64,000 nt of DNA from Rhizobium phaseoli (GTDB lineage: Bacteria > Pseudomonadota > Alphaproteobacteria > Rhizobiales > Rhizobiaceae), in the NCBI RefSeq assembly GCF_010668805.1, contig NZ_WUFT01000005.1:186001-250000 (forward strand), given 5' to 3'. Numbering within the stretch: position 1 is the first letter of the stretch; every line of letters begins with the position of its first letter. This document shows positions 9,245 to 16,903 of the stretch, piece by piece. A program made the translations under genes and the position numbers. A model generated the notes under the pieces. It made no database searches. It was not told the origin of the DNA and was given only the letters and a program-made list of their open reading frames with translations.

Positions 9245-9712
9245 TTAACGCTTGGAGAACTGGAAGGAGCGGCGGGCCTTTGCCTTGCCGTACTTCTTGC
9301 GTTCGACGACGCGGCTGTCGCGGGTCAGGAAGCCGCCCTTTTTCAGCACCGAGCGCAGGCCCGGTTCGAAGTAGGTGAGCGCCTTGGACAGGCCGTGGCG
9401 AACGGCACCGGCCTGGCCCGACAGGCCGCCGCCGGCAACGGTTGCAACGATGTCGAACTGACCGTCACGGGCAGCCGCAACGATCGGCTGGCGCAGGATC
9501 ATCTGCAGCACCGGACGCGCGAAATATTCCGCGAATTCCTTGCCGTTGACGATGATCTTGCCGGAGCCCGGCTTGAGCCATACGCGGGCGACGGCGTTCT
9601 TGCGCTTGCCGGTCGCGTAGGAGCGGCCGAGCGAATCGACCTTGCGGACGTGGGCCGGAGCCGCAGCTTCGGAAACCGTGCCGAGATCCTTCAGGGAGGA
9701 GAGGTCAGCCAT
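9245..9712 (-). CDS. rpsI: 30S ribosomal protein S9 (uS9)
   Basis: A 155-residue S9 protein. The family core [16 protein letters not shown] is at about residues 30-45, [19 protein letters not shown] near 95-113, and the basic tail ends RRSFQFSKR, which reaches toward the P-site tRNA in the ribosome. The N-terminus is about 25 residues longer than in E. coli, as is usual in alphaproteobacteria. It starts 2 bases after the rplM stop (TGATCATG), so the two are translationally coupled and share the promoter at 10302-10330. Confidence 0.98.
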   Translation of the reverse strand: MADLSSLKDLGTVSEAAAPAHVRKVDSLGRSYATGKRKNAVARVWLKPGSGKIIVNGKEFAEYFARPVLQMILRQPIVAAARDGQFDIVATVAGGGLSGQAGAVRHGLSKALTYFEPGLRSVLKKGGFLTRDSRVVERKKYGKAKARRSFQFSKR

Positions 9713-9714
9713 GA

Positions 9715-10179
9715 TCAGGCGCTCCTTACATTCTTTTTGTTGAGCACGGCAACGTCGAGGGCGACCGGCTGCTGGGCTTCATGGGGATGGGCGGAGCCGG
9801 CGTAAACGCGCAGGTTCTTCATCTGGCGACGGCCGAGCGGGCCACGCGGAACCATGCGTTCGACGGCCTTTTCGAGCACGCGCTCCGGGAAGCGGCCTTC
9901 GATGATCTGGCGCGCGGTGCGTTCCTTGATGCCGCCGGCAAAACCGGTGTGCCAGTAGTAGACCTTGTCGGAATACTTCTTGCCGGTGAAAACGACCTTG
10001 TCGGCATTGATGACGATGACGTTGTCGCCGTCGTCAACGTGAGGCGTGAAGGTTGCCTTGTGCTTGCCGCGCAGGCGCATAGCGATGATGGAAGCGAGAC
10101 GGCCAACGACGAGCCCTTCGGCGTCGATGATCACCCACTTCTTCTCCACCTCTGCAGGCTTCTGGGAGAAGGTTGCCAT
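9715..10179 (-). CDS. rplM: 50S ribosomal protein L13 (uL13)
   Basis: A 154-residue L13, an early assembly protein of the large subunit. The typical stretches are [35 protein letters not shown] and [21 protein letters not shown]. The frame is open further upstream to 10314, but ATG 10179 gives the family N-terminus [15 protein letters not shown] and has an AGAGAG site before it. The mRNA has a leader of about 115 bases with a stem-loop near its 5' end, a candidate site for autogenous or attenuation control. Confidence 0.98.
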   Translation of the reverse strand: MATFSQKPAEVEKKWVIIDAEGLVVGRLASIIAMRLRGKHKATFTPHVDDGDNVIVINADKVVFTGKKYSDKVYYWHTGFAGGIKERTARQIIEGRFPERVLEKAVERMVPRGPLGRRQMKNLRVYAGSAHPHEAQQPVALDVAVLNKKNVRSA

Positions 10180-10261
10180 AGTGAATACTCTCTTTTGAGA
10201 CCCTTGGCCCGAAGGCTTGAAGGGCGTTTCTTGTTGCTTGAATTGGCAGGCTTGCGCCATG

Positions 10262-10290
10262 CCAAAAAGAAAGCAGCCCGGACAGGCTGC
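10262..10290 (-). promoter_or_regulatory. Stem-loop with T-rich tail at the 5' end of the rplM mRNA
   Basis: The leftward strand carries GCAGCC-TGTCCG-GGCTGC (arms 10284-10289 and 10272-10277) followed by TTTCTTTTT. It begins only a few bases downstream of the predicted transcription start (about 10295). It could be an attenuator or a ribosomal-protein-binding leader. It could also be a weak terminator for the lysR gene ending at 10470, though it lies 180 bases beyond that stop. Confidence 0.5.
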
Positions 10291-10301
10291 GTTCTGCGCG
10301 G

Positions 10302-10330
10302 TGTATAAAGGCAATGTGACATTGGGTCAA
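10302..10330 (-). promoter_or_regulatory. Sigma-70-type promoter for rplM-rpsI
   Basis: Leftward TTGACC (10325-10330), a 17-base spacer, then TATACA (10302-10307). This is a near-consensus housekeeping promoter, 123 bases upstream of the rplM start, with the expected strength for a ribosomal protein operon. Confidence 0.75.
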
Positions 10331-10469
10331 TATCGGTCGTTCCGGGGATGTGAAAAAAATACAAGCAAAAACAATCACTTATTCGTGCGGTATTATAGCA
10401 CCACACGTTGGTTGGGCGGAGGACTGCTATGCCTGGGCGGTTTTCATGCCCGCCGGGTTTGAAAAAGCC

Positions 10470-11348
10470 CTAACCTTTGAACTCGCGCAGGCACTTCATG
10501 ATGTCGCGAAGCCCGCGTGTCAGGTGTTTGTCGCGGCGCATAACCATGCCGAGGCGGCGCGTGAGCTTCGGTTGCAGCGAGGATGTCGTCACGCCTGCGG
10601 CCCGGTCGCGCCTCAGCGCCAGTCCCGGCAGGATCGACCAGCCGAGCCCGACGGCCACCAGTTCCTTGATCGCCTCGATGCTGCCGAACTCCATCGCCGG
10701 TCGGATACGGCTATCCGGTTCGGAGAGCCACGCATCGATTGCCCGCCGCGTATTGCCGCCCTCATAAAGCAACAGTGTCTTGTCGCGCATGAAGGCGGCG
10801 TCCGGTCCGCCGTCGGGCATGAGGCTGCCGGCGGGCGCGACCGCCAGCAATTCCTCCTCGTAGAATGGTTCGATCTCGAAGTTGCGCCCCGAAGCCGGCA
10901 GGGCAACGACGGCGATGTCGAGGCCGTTGGCCTCCAGATCGCGCAAGATGTCGTCGGCATCGCCGATGCGCACGATAATTGCGAGGCCGGGCATGGATTT
11001 TCTGACGGCGGCAATGACGCGAGGAAGCAGGTGGATCGACGCCGTGCCGCCGCTGCCGATGCGCACGCGGCCGCTTGCGCCATCCCTGTAGGGCAGCATT
11101 GCTTCCTCAGCTGCACCCGCGTCCTGGAGCAGGCGTCGTGCATGCACGAGCAGGTCGATGCCTGCCGCAGTCGGCTGCGCCCGCCGCCCGATGCGCTCGA
11201 TCAGCCGGACGCCGAGCCGCTGCTCAAGCCCTTTCACCTGCAGGCTGACGGCCGGTTGCGTCAGTCCCTCCTTGTCGGCGGCCGCCGTAAAGCTTCCGAG
11301 ATCGGCGACGTTGACGAAGGTCGCGAGTTGATCGAGGTTGAGCGCCAT
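10470..11348 (-). CDS. LysR-family transcriptional regulator
   Basis: A 292-residue LTTR. The winged helix-turn-helix is at residues 1-60 (LDQLATFVNVADLGSFTAAA, then QPAVSLQVKGLEQRLGVRL), and a periplasmic-binding-protein-like effector domain spans about 90-290. ATG 11348 yields the family-standard N-terminus MALNLDQL; in-frame starts at 11369 and 11399 would add a non-homologous extension. It is divergent from the DUF1127 gene, separated by 94 bases, and LTTRs commonly regulate such a divergent neighbour. The effector is unknown. Confidence 0.88.
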   Translation of the reverse strand: MALNLDQLATFVNVADLGSFTAAADKEGLTQPAVSLQVKGLEQRLGVRLIERIGRRAQPTAAGIDLLVHARRLLQDAGAAEEAMLPYRDGASGRVRIGSGGTASIHLLPRVIAAVRKSMPGLAIIVRIGDADDILRDLEANGLDIAVVALPASGRNFEIEPFYEEELLAVAPAGSLMPDGGPDAAFMRDKTLLLYEGGNTRRAIDAWLSEPDSRIRPAMEFGSIEAIKELVAVGLGWSILPGLALRRDRAAGVTTSSLQPKLTRRLGMVMRRDKHLTRGLRDIMKCLREFKG

Positions 11349-11442
11349 ACCAAAGAAACCCTTATGCATATCATAATATCCATAAGCTTCCTTCGCCAAA
11401 TTATCCAGCGCATCTTCTATCCGTCGAAAAAGGGAAAAAGAG

Positions 11443-11673
11443 ATGGCCCTGGAATTGAGCGAGATACTCGAAATGCCGCGCGATATCGTTCAGTCGAAAC
11501 CTCGCGGAACGGCGCGCTGGGGCCGGTGGCTGCTGGCAGCCGTCGCGCATCGTCTTGAAAAGCGACGGAGCCGCCGCGCGCTGTCGGAACTTACCGACAA
11601 CGAGCTTTGCGATGTCGGTCTGACCCGTGCGCAGGCAAAGGCGGAGACAGCAAAGTCCTGGTTCTGGTGCTGA
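11443..11673 (+). CDS. DUF1127 small basic protein
   Basis: A 76-residue basic protein whose C-terminal half, RRALSELTDNELCDVGLTRAQA, is the DUF1127 (YjiS-like) motif. Short DUF1127 proteins in rhizobia and Agrobacterium have been linked to phosphate/carbon turnover and RNA binding, but this longer variant is uncharacterised. A GGGAAAAAGAG ribosome site precedes ATG 11443. It lies head-to-head with the LysR gene and 97 bases before the enoyl-CoA hydratase-like gene, so it may be LysR-controlled. Confidence 0.85.
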   Translation: MALELSEILEMPRDIVQSKPRGTARWGRWLLAAVAHRLEKRRSRRALSELTDNELCDVGLTRAQAKAETAKSWFWC

Positions 11674-11770
11674 CTGCGGCGGCCTGTGCGGAAAGCGCGG
11701 ATCCTGCTCGAAATTGCCGGCGCCTTGTGGCAATACCTCCGTCTGGCAATCGAACGCAGGGAGCAGCATC

Positions 11771-12595
11771 ATGGCCGAAATCGTATCCTTCCCGGACGCA
11801 AACAAGGCGGATGGATTGCTGGTCCGCTCACTGCGCGACGGCGTATTGCGCCTCGTGCTCAACAACCCGCCGGCCAATGTGCTCTCGATTGCGCTGCTCG
11901 AGAGGCTGATGACCGAGCTCGAGACGGCCGGGTCAGATTCGAATGTCCGGGTCGTCGTCATCGCCTCGACCGGCAATGTCTTCTCCGCCGGCCATGATCT
12001 CAAAGAAATGACCGCCCATCGCGCCGATGACGATCAGGGGATCGGCTTCTTCGACAAGTCTTTCCGGACCTGCGCCGATCTGATGCTGAAGATCGCGCAT
12101 CTGCCGAAGCCCGTCATCGCCGAGGTCGACGGGCTGGCGACGGCGGCCGGCTGCCAGCTCGTCGCCTCCTGTGATCTGGCGATCTGCACGGACACGTCCA
12201 CATTCTGCACGCCGGGCGTCAATATCGGCCTGTTCTGCTCGACGCCGATGGTGGCCGTTTCCCGTGCCGCGCATCGCAAGCAGGCGATGGAGATGCTTTT
12301 GACCGGCGAGACGATTGATGCCTCCACAGCCAAGGATTTCGGCCTCGTCAATCGTATCGTGCCGAAGCAGTATCTGGCGCAGGTGGTTTCCAAATATGCG
12401 GCTGTCATCGCCAGCAAATCGCCACTGACGCTGAAGATCGGCAAGGAAGCCTTCAACCGCCAGCTCGAACTGCCGGTGGAGGCAGCCTATGACTATGCCA
12501 CCAAAGTGATGGTCGACAGCATGTTGACGCAGGATGCCGAGGAGGGGATCAGCGCCTTTCTCGGCAAGCGCACGCCGGAATGGAAGGGCGAATAA
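11771..12595 (+). CDS. Enoyl-CoA hydratase/isomerase (crotonase) family protein
   Basis: A 274-residue crotonase-fold protein. The oxyanion-hole segment FSAGHDLKEM (about residues 76-85) and the second conserved loop, AEVDGLATAAGCQLVASCDL, are present. The usual catalytic glutamate of hydratases after the second loop is not obvious: the stretch reads TPGVNIGLFCSTPMVAVSRA. That resembles the ECHDC3-like subgroup rather than FadB-type hydratases, so hydratase activity should not be assumed. ATG 11771 has GGGAG upstream. Its role in acyl-CoA metabolism is inferred from the fold only. Confidence 0.85.
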   Translation: MAEIVSFPDANKADGLLVRSLRDGVLRLVLNNPPANVLSIALLERLMTELETAGSDSNVRVVVIASTGNVFSAGHDLKEMTAHRADDDQGIGFFDKSFRTCADLMLKIAHLPKPVIAEVDGLATAAGCQLVASCDLAICTDTSTFCTPGVNIGLFCSTPMVAVSRAAHRKQAMEMLLTGETIDASTAKDFGLVNRIVPKQYLAQVVSKYAAVIASKSPLTLKIGKEAFNRQLELPVEAAYDYATKVMVDSMLTQDAEEGISAFLGKRTPEWKGE

Positions 12596-12638
12596 TCGTG
12601 GCACGGATTACCAAATTCGAAAATTTGGTTTCAAATGA

Positions 12639-13475
12639 TCACGCCAGTTTCAGAACCAGCCCGCCGATCGCGATGACGACGCCGGCGACATAGCGCCAGG
12701 CACTGGCTTTCTCCTTGAAGACGGTAACCGAGATCACCAGCGCAAAGAGGATCGAGGTTTCGCGTAGCGCCGCGACAGTTGCGACCGGGGCTTTCGTCAT
12801 CGCCCAGAGGGCCAGCCCGTAGGAAGCGATCGAGCCGGCGCCACCGAGGAGGCCGCGCCACCAGTTGCGACGAACATGACGCGCCACGGCCAAGGTGCCG
12901 CGCTGCGAAACCGCCCAGGAAAATAATAGGACGGGTGGCAGTAGCGACATCCACAACGTGTAGGAAATCGCATTGCCGGAAAGGCGTGCGCCGATGCCAT
13001 CGACATAGGTGTAGCTGGCGATGACGCAGGCATTGAGAAGCGAAAGCATGACGGCGTGGCTGCTGCCGCGCCGCGCCTCCAGAGCGAGTGTCAGCACGCC
13101 GGCGCAAATCGTCATCGTGCCGGCAAGAGCGCCGCCGGAAAGATCTTCCTTGAGGATGAAACCACTTGTCGCGGCGATCAGCAGCGGCGCGCAGCCACGC
13201 ATCAGAGGATAGACGAGGCCGATATCACCGGCCCGGTAGGCGGCGGCCACCAGCTGAAAATAGACGAATTGCAGGATGGCCGAGGCGCCGATGAACGGCC
13301 AGGCCGAGGCTTGCGGCAACGGCAGGAATGCCAGGAACGGCAGTGCCGAAACCGCGCCACCGGCCGAGATCAATGCCGCGTCGAGGGATTTGTCGCTTCC
13401 CGCCTTGACGATGGCGTTCCATGTCGCGTGCAGCAGTGCGCCGAAGAGAACGAGCAGAATGACGTCGAGCGGCAA
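12639..13475 (-). CDS. EamA/DMT-superfamily permease
   Basis: A 278-residue protein with ten predicted helices in two EamA repeats (about 5-135 and 150-275). The typical end-of-repeat segments are LVYPLMRGCAPLLIAATSGF and APVATVAALRETSILFALVI. Drug/metabolite transporters of this type export amino acids or other small metabolites; the substrate is unknown. It is tail-to-tail with the crotonase gene; a 20-base inverted repeat at 12610-12629 (ACCAAATTCGAAAATTTGGT) separates them. The start is ATG 13475. Confidence 0.85.
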   Translation of the reverse strand: MPLDVILLVLFGALLHATWNAIVKAGSDKSLDAALISAGGAVSALPFLAFLPLPQASAWPFIGASAILQFVYFQLVAAAYRAGDIGLVYPLMRGCAPLLIAATSGFILKEDLSGGALAGTMTICAGVLTLALEARRGSSHAVMLSLLNACVIASYTYVDGIGARLSGNAISYTLWMSLLPPVLLFSWAVSQRGTLAVARHVRRNWWRGLLGGAGSIASYGLALWAMTKAPVATVAALRETSILFALVISVTVFKEKASAWRYVAGVVIAIGGLVLKLA

Positions 13476-13950
13476 GGGAGTAAATCCGGAAAAGATGAGG
13501 GGAGCCGAAAACGCCTCGCCTTCGGCGTTTCAAATTCCTGAAAAGACAACTGGGATTTGCACGAAATACACGGGCAGCGGTCGCAGACGCGTGCATATGT
13601 CGAATAACATTCTTTCAGCATGGAAACAATCGCGGCCGGTTGGGGCAATTTTTACGTGCGCGCGACATGCGTTCAATCCACGCGATCCTTTCAACTATGA
13701 GATGTTTCTAATGGACCCGGGAACGGAGCGCGGTACTATCGTGAACAAAAGGGGAAACCATCTGCGGGAAATAGGCGACCGACTATTCTATGCCGCTGAA
13801 ATGTAGATATTATTCTACAACTTTGACACACCAAAAATTTAAAACTTTTGATTGTGCGTTCTTTGAAAAGTCGCAGCGCGGGATTGAGCCCCGGCCTTTC
13901 ACAAGCGCGAAAGACATAGCGTTCCTGCCACTGTCAGGACAGCGAAACCA
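13476..13950. other. 475-base gap without a convincing gene
   Basis: Composition shifts to AT-rich after 13800. A 69-codon rightward frame (13597-13806) exists, but it has no ribosome site and no recognisable family, so I do not call it. No strong promoter, repeat or structured RNA was recognised. Confidence 0.5.
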
Positions 13951-14274
13951 TCAGAGTTGATAATGCGGAACGAACAGCATCCCGTCAAGGTTGTCGATGT
14001 TCTGGCAGTTCAGCACCTGGCAGCGGGGATTGTCTTTCGAGGGGATATGCGTCCACTCGGCATAATCGGTCGCATCACAATAATTGCTGTTGCGGACATA
14101 GCGATCGTAAAGCGGCAAGCCGCGGGGAGACTGGTAACGGAAGATGACTGCGCCCTGATTGTGGATGGCGGCACGCACGTTGGCGCCGCTCATGGTGAGC
14201 GGATTGTAGCGCGAGATCGCCAGCGCCGGCGATGCGGCGAGCACGAGCATGAGAGCAAGAGCGATTTTTTTCAT
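13951..14274 (-). CDS. Small secreted protein of unknown function
   Basis: A 107-residue protein starting MKKIALALMLVLAASPALA, a clear Sec signal peptide with an AXA site after about residue 19. The mature part of about 88 residues contains four cysteines (SNYCDATDY, then RCQVLNCQN) that could form two disulfides in the periplasm. GGAGG lies 8 bases upstream of ATG 14274, making this start better than an in-frame upstream option at 14295. No family is recognised, although similar proteins with YDRYVRNSNYC-like motifs are, I believe, common in Rhizobium. Monocistronic. Confidence 0.75.
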   Translation of the reverse strand: MKKIALALMLVLAASPALAISRYNPLTMSGANVRAAIHNQGAVIFRYQSPRGLPLYDRYVRNSNYCDATDYAEWTHIPSKDNPRCQVLNCQNIDNLDGMLFVPHYQL

Positions 14275-14450
14275 CGAATCATCCTCCGGGAGCACTCGAT
14301 TGATATATACGGAAAAGAAACGCAGCCGGTTTCACGGTAACCAAAAAACTGCGGGCCGATCCAAATCAAAAATTTGGGCCTGATGCCGTCCGAAAACCGC
14401 CTAGACTTTTCGGCATCATGCTCTTGGGCTTTCGGGAGTGGAGAAGCAAC

Positions 14451-14879
14451 ATGAACCATGACGCCTATACGGATGATTATCTCGCCGGAATCCTGCATTC
14501 GGTAAAGACCATCGCGCTGACCGGCGCTTCGCCCAATCCGGCCCGGCCGAGCAACGGCGTCATGGGTTATCTGCTGTCGCGCGGCTACGAGGTCATTCCC
14601 GTCAACCCGGGGCAGGCAGGTAAACAGATCCAGGGCCGTACCGTTTATGCCCGGCTCGCCGACATTCCGGTGCCGATCGACATGGTCGACGTGTTTCGCG
14701 CCGCCGAATATCTGGATGGGGTGGTCGAGGAGACGCTGGCGCTGAGGCCGTTGCCGCAGATCATCTGGGCCCAGCTTGACGTCCGTGACGATGCGGCCGC
14801 CGCAAAGGCGGAGGCGGCCGGTATCAAAGTGGTGATGAACCGCTGCCCGGCGATCGAGTATCCCCGTCTCATTGCCTGA
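14451..14879 (+). CDS. CoA-binding domain protein (YccU-like)
   Basis: A 142-residue single-domain protein of the CoA-binding (Rossmann) family. The N-terminal loop KTIALTGASPNPARPSNGVM (residues about 19-38) corresponds to the nucleotide-binding motif, followed by GYEVIPVNPGQAG and a C-terminal VMNRCPAIEYPRL, where the cysteine-containing motif is shared with YccU/YneT. Bacterial members bind CoA but have no firmly assigned reaction. ATG 14451 has a GGAG-type site; an upstream in-frame start at 14418 is unlikely. It precedes the sulfhydrylase gene by 141 bases and could be co-transcribed. Confidence 0.88.
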   Translation: MNHDAYTDDYLAGILHSVKTIALTGASPNPARPSNGVMGYLLSRGYEVIPVNPGQAGKQIQGRTVYARLADIPVPIDMVDVFRAAEYLDGVVEETLALRPLPQIIWAQLDVRDDAAAAKAEAAGIKVVMNRCPAIEYPRLIA

Positions 14880-15020
14880 CCTCATCGCCAGCTCATTGCT
14901 TGAGTTGCGGTCGGCTGAGACGGATTTTCCACCGAATGCCCATGGGTTGAAATGGATCGCGATTAACTTTCATAAGCGACAGGCTATGATCCTGCCCGTC
15001 AGCAACAAGTGGAGGACGAC

Positions 15021-16304
15021 ATGGCCAAGAACGATCCGGGATTCAACACGTTGGCGATCCATGCCGGCGCCCAGCCCGACCCGGCAACCGGCGCGCGGGT
15101 AACGCCGATCTATCAGACCACTGCCTTCGTCTTCAATGATTCCGATCATGCCGCGGCCCTCTTCGGCCTGCAGGCCTTCGGCAACATCTACAGCCGTATC
15201 ATGAACCCGACGCAAGCCGTGCTCGAGGAGCGCGTCGCAGCGCTCGAGGGCGGCACGGCGGCGCTTGCCGTCGCCTCCGGCCATGCAGCACAAGTGATCG
15301 TCTTCCACACCATCATGCGACCCGGCGAGAATTTCATCGCCGCCAACAGGCTCTACGGCGGCTCGATCAACCAGTTCGGCCATGCCTTCGAGAATTTCGG
15401 CTGGCAGGTACGCTGGGCCGATCCCGCCGATCCGGCAAGCTTCGAAAGCCAGATCGACGACAAGACGCGCGGCATCTTTATCGAAAGCCTGGCCAATCCG
15501 GGCGGCACCTTCGTCGATATCGCCGCCATTGCCGAGGTCGCGCATCGCAACGGCCTGCCGCTGATCGTCGACAATACGATGGCAACCCCCTATCTGATCC
15601 GCCCGATCGAGCACGGCGCCGATATCGTCGTGCATTCGCTGACCAAATTTCTCGGCGGCCACGGCAATTCGATGGGCGGCCTCATCGTCGACGGGGGCAC
15701 CTTCGACTGGTCGAAATCCGGCAACTACCCGATGCTGTCGAGCCCGCGGCCGGAATATAACGGCATGGTCCTGCACGCGACGTTCGGCAATTTTGCCTTT
15801 GCCATCGCTGCCCGCGTGCTCGGCCTGCGCGATCTTGGCCCGGCGATCTCGCCCTTCAACGCCTTCCTGATCCTGACCGGCATCGAGACGCTGCCGCTTC
15901 GCATGCAGCGCCACAGCGACAATGCGATCGCCGTCGCGAAGTGGCTGAAGGCGCACAGCAAGATCGCCTGGGTGAATTATGCAGGCCTCGACGACGACCC
16001 GAACCACGGCCTGCAGCAGCGTTATTCGCCAAAGGGCGCCGGCTCCGTCTTCACCTTCGGCGTCAAGGGTGGCTATGAGGCTGGCAAGACGCTGGTCGAG
16101 GGGCTGGAGCTCTTCTCGCATCTTGCCAATATCGGCGACACCCGGTCGCTCGTCATCCATCCGGCCTCGACAACGCACCGACAGTTGAGCGACGACCAGA
16201 AGATCGCCGCCGGCGCCGGGCCTGACGTGGTCCGCCTTTCCGTCGGCATCGAGGACGTCAAGGACATCATCGCCGATCTCGAACAGGCGCTCTCGAAGAT
16301 CTGA
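15021..16304 (+). CDS. metY: O-acetylhomoserine aminocarboxypropyltransferase (sulfhydrylase)
   Basis: A 427-residue PLP enzyme of the Cys/Met metabolism family that makes homocysteine from O-acetylhomoserine and sulfide (or methionine with methanethiol). The N-terminus [20 protein letters not shown], the motif [20 protein letters not shown] and the PLP lysine K209 in [16 protein letters not shown] identify the MetY/OAHS branch. GTGGAGGACGAC before ATG 15021 is an ideal ribosome site; the GTG at 15009 inside it is an artefact. I looked for a SAM-II riboswitch upstream, as found before other rhizobial methionine genes, and saw none. Confidence 0.92.
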   Translation: MAKNDPGFNTLAIHAGAQPDPATGARVTPIYQTTAFVFNDSDHAAALFGLQAFGNIYSRIMNPTQAVLEERVAALEGGTAALAVASGHAAQVIVFHTIMRPGENFIAANRLYGGSINQFGHAFENFGWQVRWADPADPASFESQIDDKTRGIFIESLANPGGTFVDIAAIAEVAHRNGLPLIVDNTMATPYLIRPIEHGADIVVHSLTKFLGGHGNSMGGLIVDGGTFDWSKSGNYPMLSSPRPEYNGMVLHATFGNFAFAIAARVLGLRDLGPAISPFNAFLILTGIETLPLRMQRHSDNAIAVAKWLKAHSKIAWVNYAGLDDDPNHGLQQRYSPKGAGSVFTFGVKGGYEAGKTLVEGLELFSHLANIGDTRSLVIHPASTTHRQLSDDQKIAAGAGPDVVRLSVGIEDVKDIIADLEQALSKI

Positions 16305-16326
16305 TATCGGAAAGGTCCTGACGAGG

Positions 16327-16671
16327 ATGACAAATTTCATCACCTTCGGCATCGACGGCGTCGAGCCCGAGTTCGGCGCCCCGGAGCCCGGCCGGATCAT
16401 CTCGGGCGATCCGCATTTCCGCACCTGGAACCTGGAGGAGGCCGAAGGCGGCCTCTATTCCGGCATCTGGGAGGCGACACCGGGCAAATGGCGGATCGTT
16501 TATGAGGAATGGGAATATTTCAGCCTGCTGTCCGGCTATTCGATCGTCACCGAGGAGGGCGCTGAGCCGGTTCATCTGAAGACGGGCGACCGGATGATCT
16601 TGAGACCCGGCTTCAAGGGAACGTGGGAAGTCGTTGAAACGACTCGCAAGGATTATGTGATCAAGGTTTAA
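16327..16671 (+). CDS. Cupin-domain protein (DUF861/Cupin_3)
   Basis: A 114-residue single cupin barrel. The pattern GIWEATPGKWRIVYEEWEYF, LLSGYSIVTEEG and LKTGDRMILRPGFKGTWEVVE matches the Cupin_3 family related to ureidoglycolate-type cupins. The usual histidine ligands are replaced (for example YEEWEYF), so metal catalysis is uncertain. It begins 22 bases after metY and is probably in the same operon. An 8-bp stem-loop (16672-16695) overlaps and follows its stop codon. Confidence 0.82.
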   Translation: MTNFITFGIDGVEPEFGAPEPGRIISGDPHFRTWNLEEAEGGLYSGIWEATPGKWRIVYEEWEYFSLLSGYSIVTEEGAEPVHLKTGDRMILRPGFKGTWEVVETTRKDYVIKV

Positions 16672-16903
16672 GCAGCGCCAGCTAACCGGCGCTGCCAATG
16701 GCGTGCCTGTGCCGATTTGCGGCGATGACGGCCGTCTTTCTGCCAATGACTGCGCTTCTTTGCCGGATAGAACGCTTTTAACCAATCCCGTTAATCGAGC
16801 CTACATCGTCAAAATGCTATATCTTATCTGCAGCGCATAGCGGACATGATGTCTCCTGCCGTCCCCACAGACATGGCCTTGCAATTAATCTTGCGGAATA
16901 TGA

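Noticed and set aside
13597..13806. 69-codon rightward frame in the 13.5-13.95 kb gap
   Set aside because: There is no ribosome site, no recognisable domain and it spans a composition change; support is too weak to call a gene.
14880..15020. Possible SAM-II riboswitch before the O-acetylhomoserine sulfhydrylase gene
   Set aside because: The characteristic SAM-II core was not found in the leader; only a short inverted repeat near 14890 is present.
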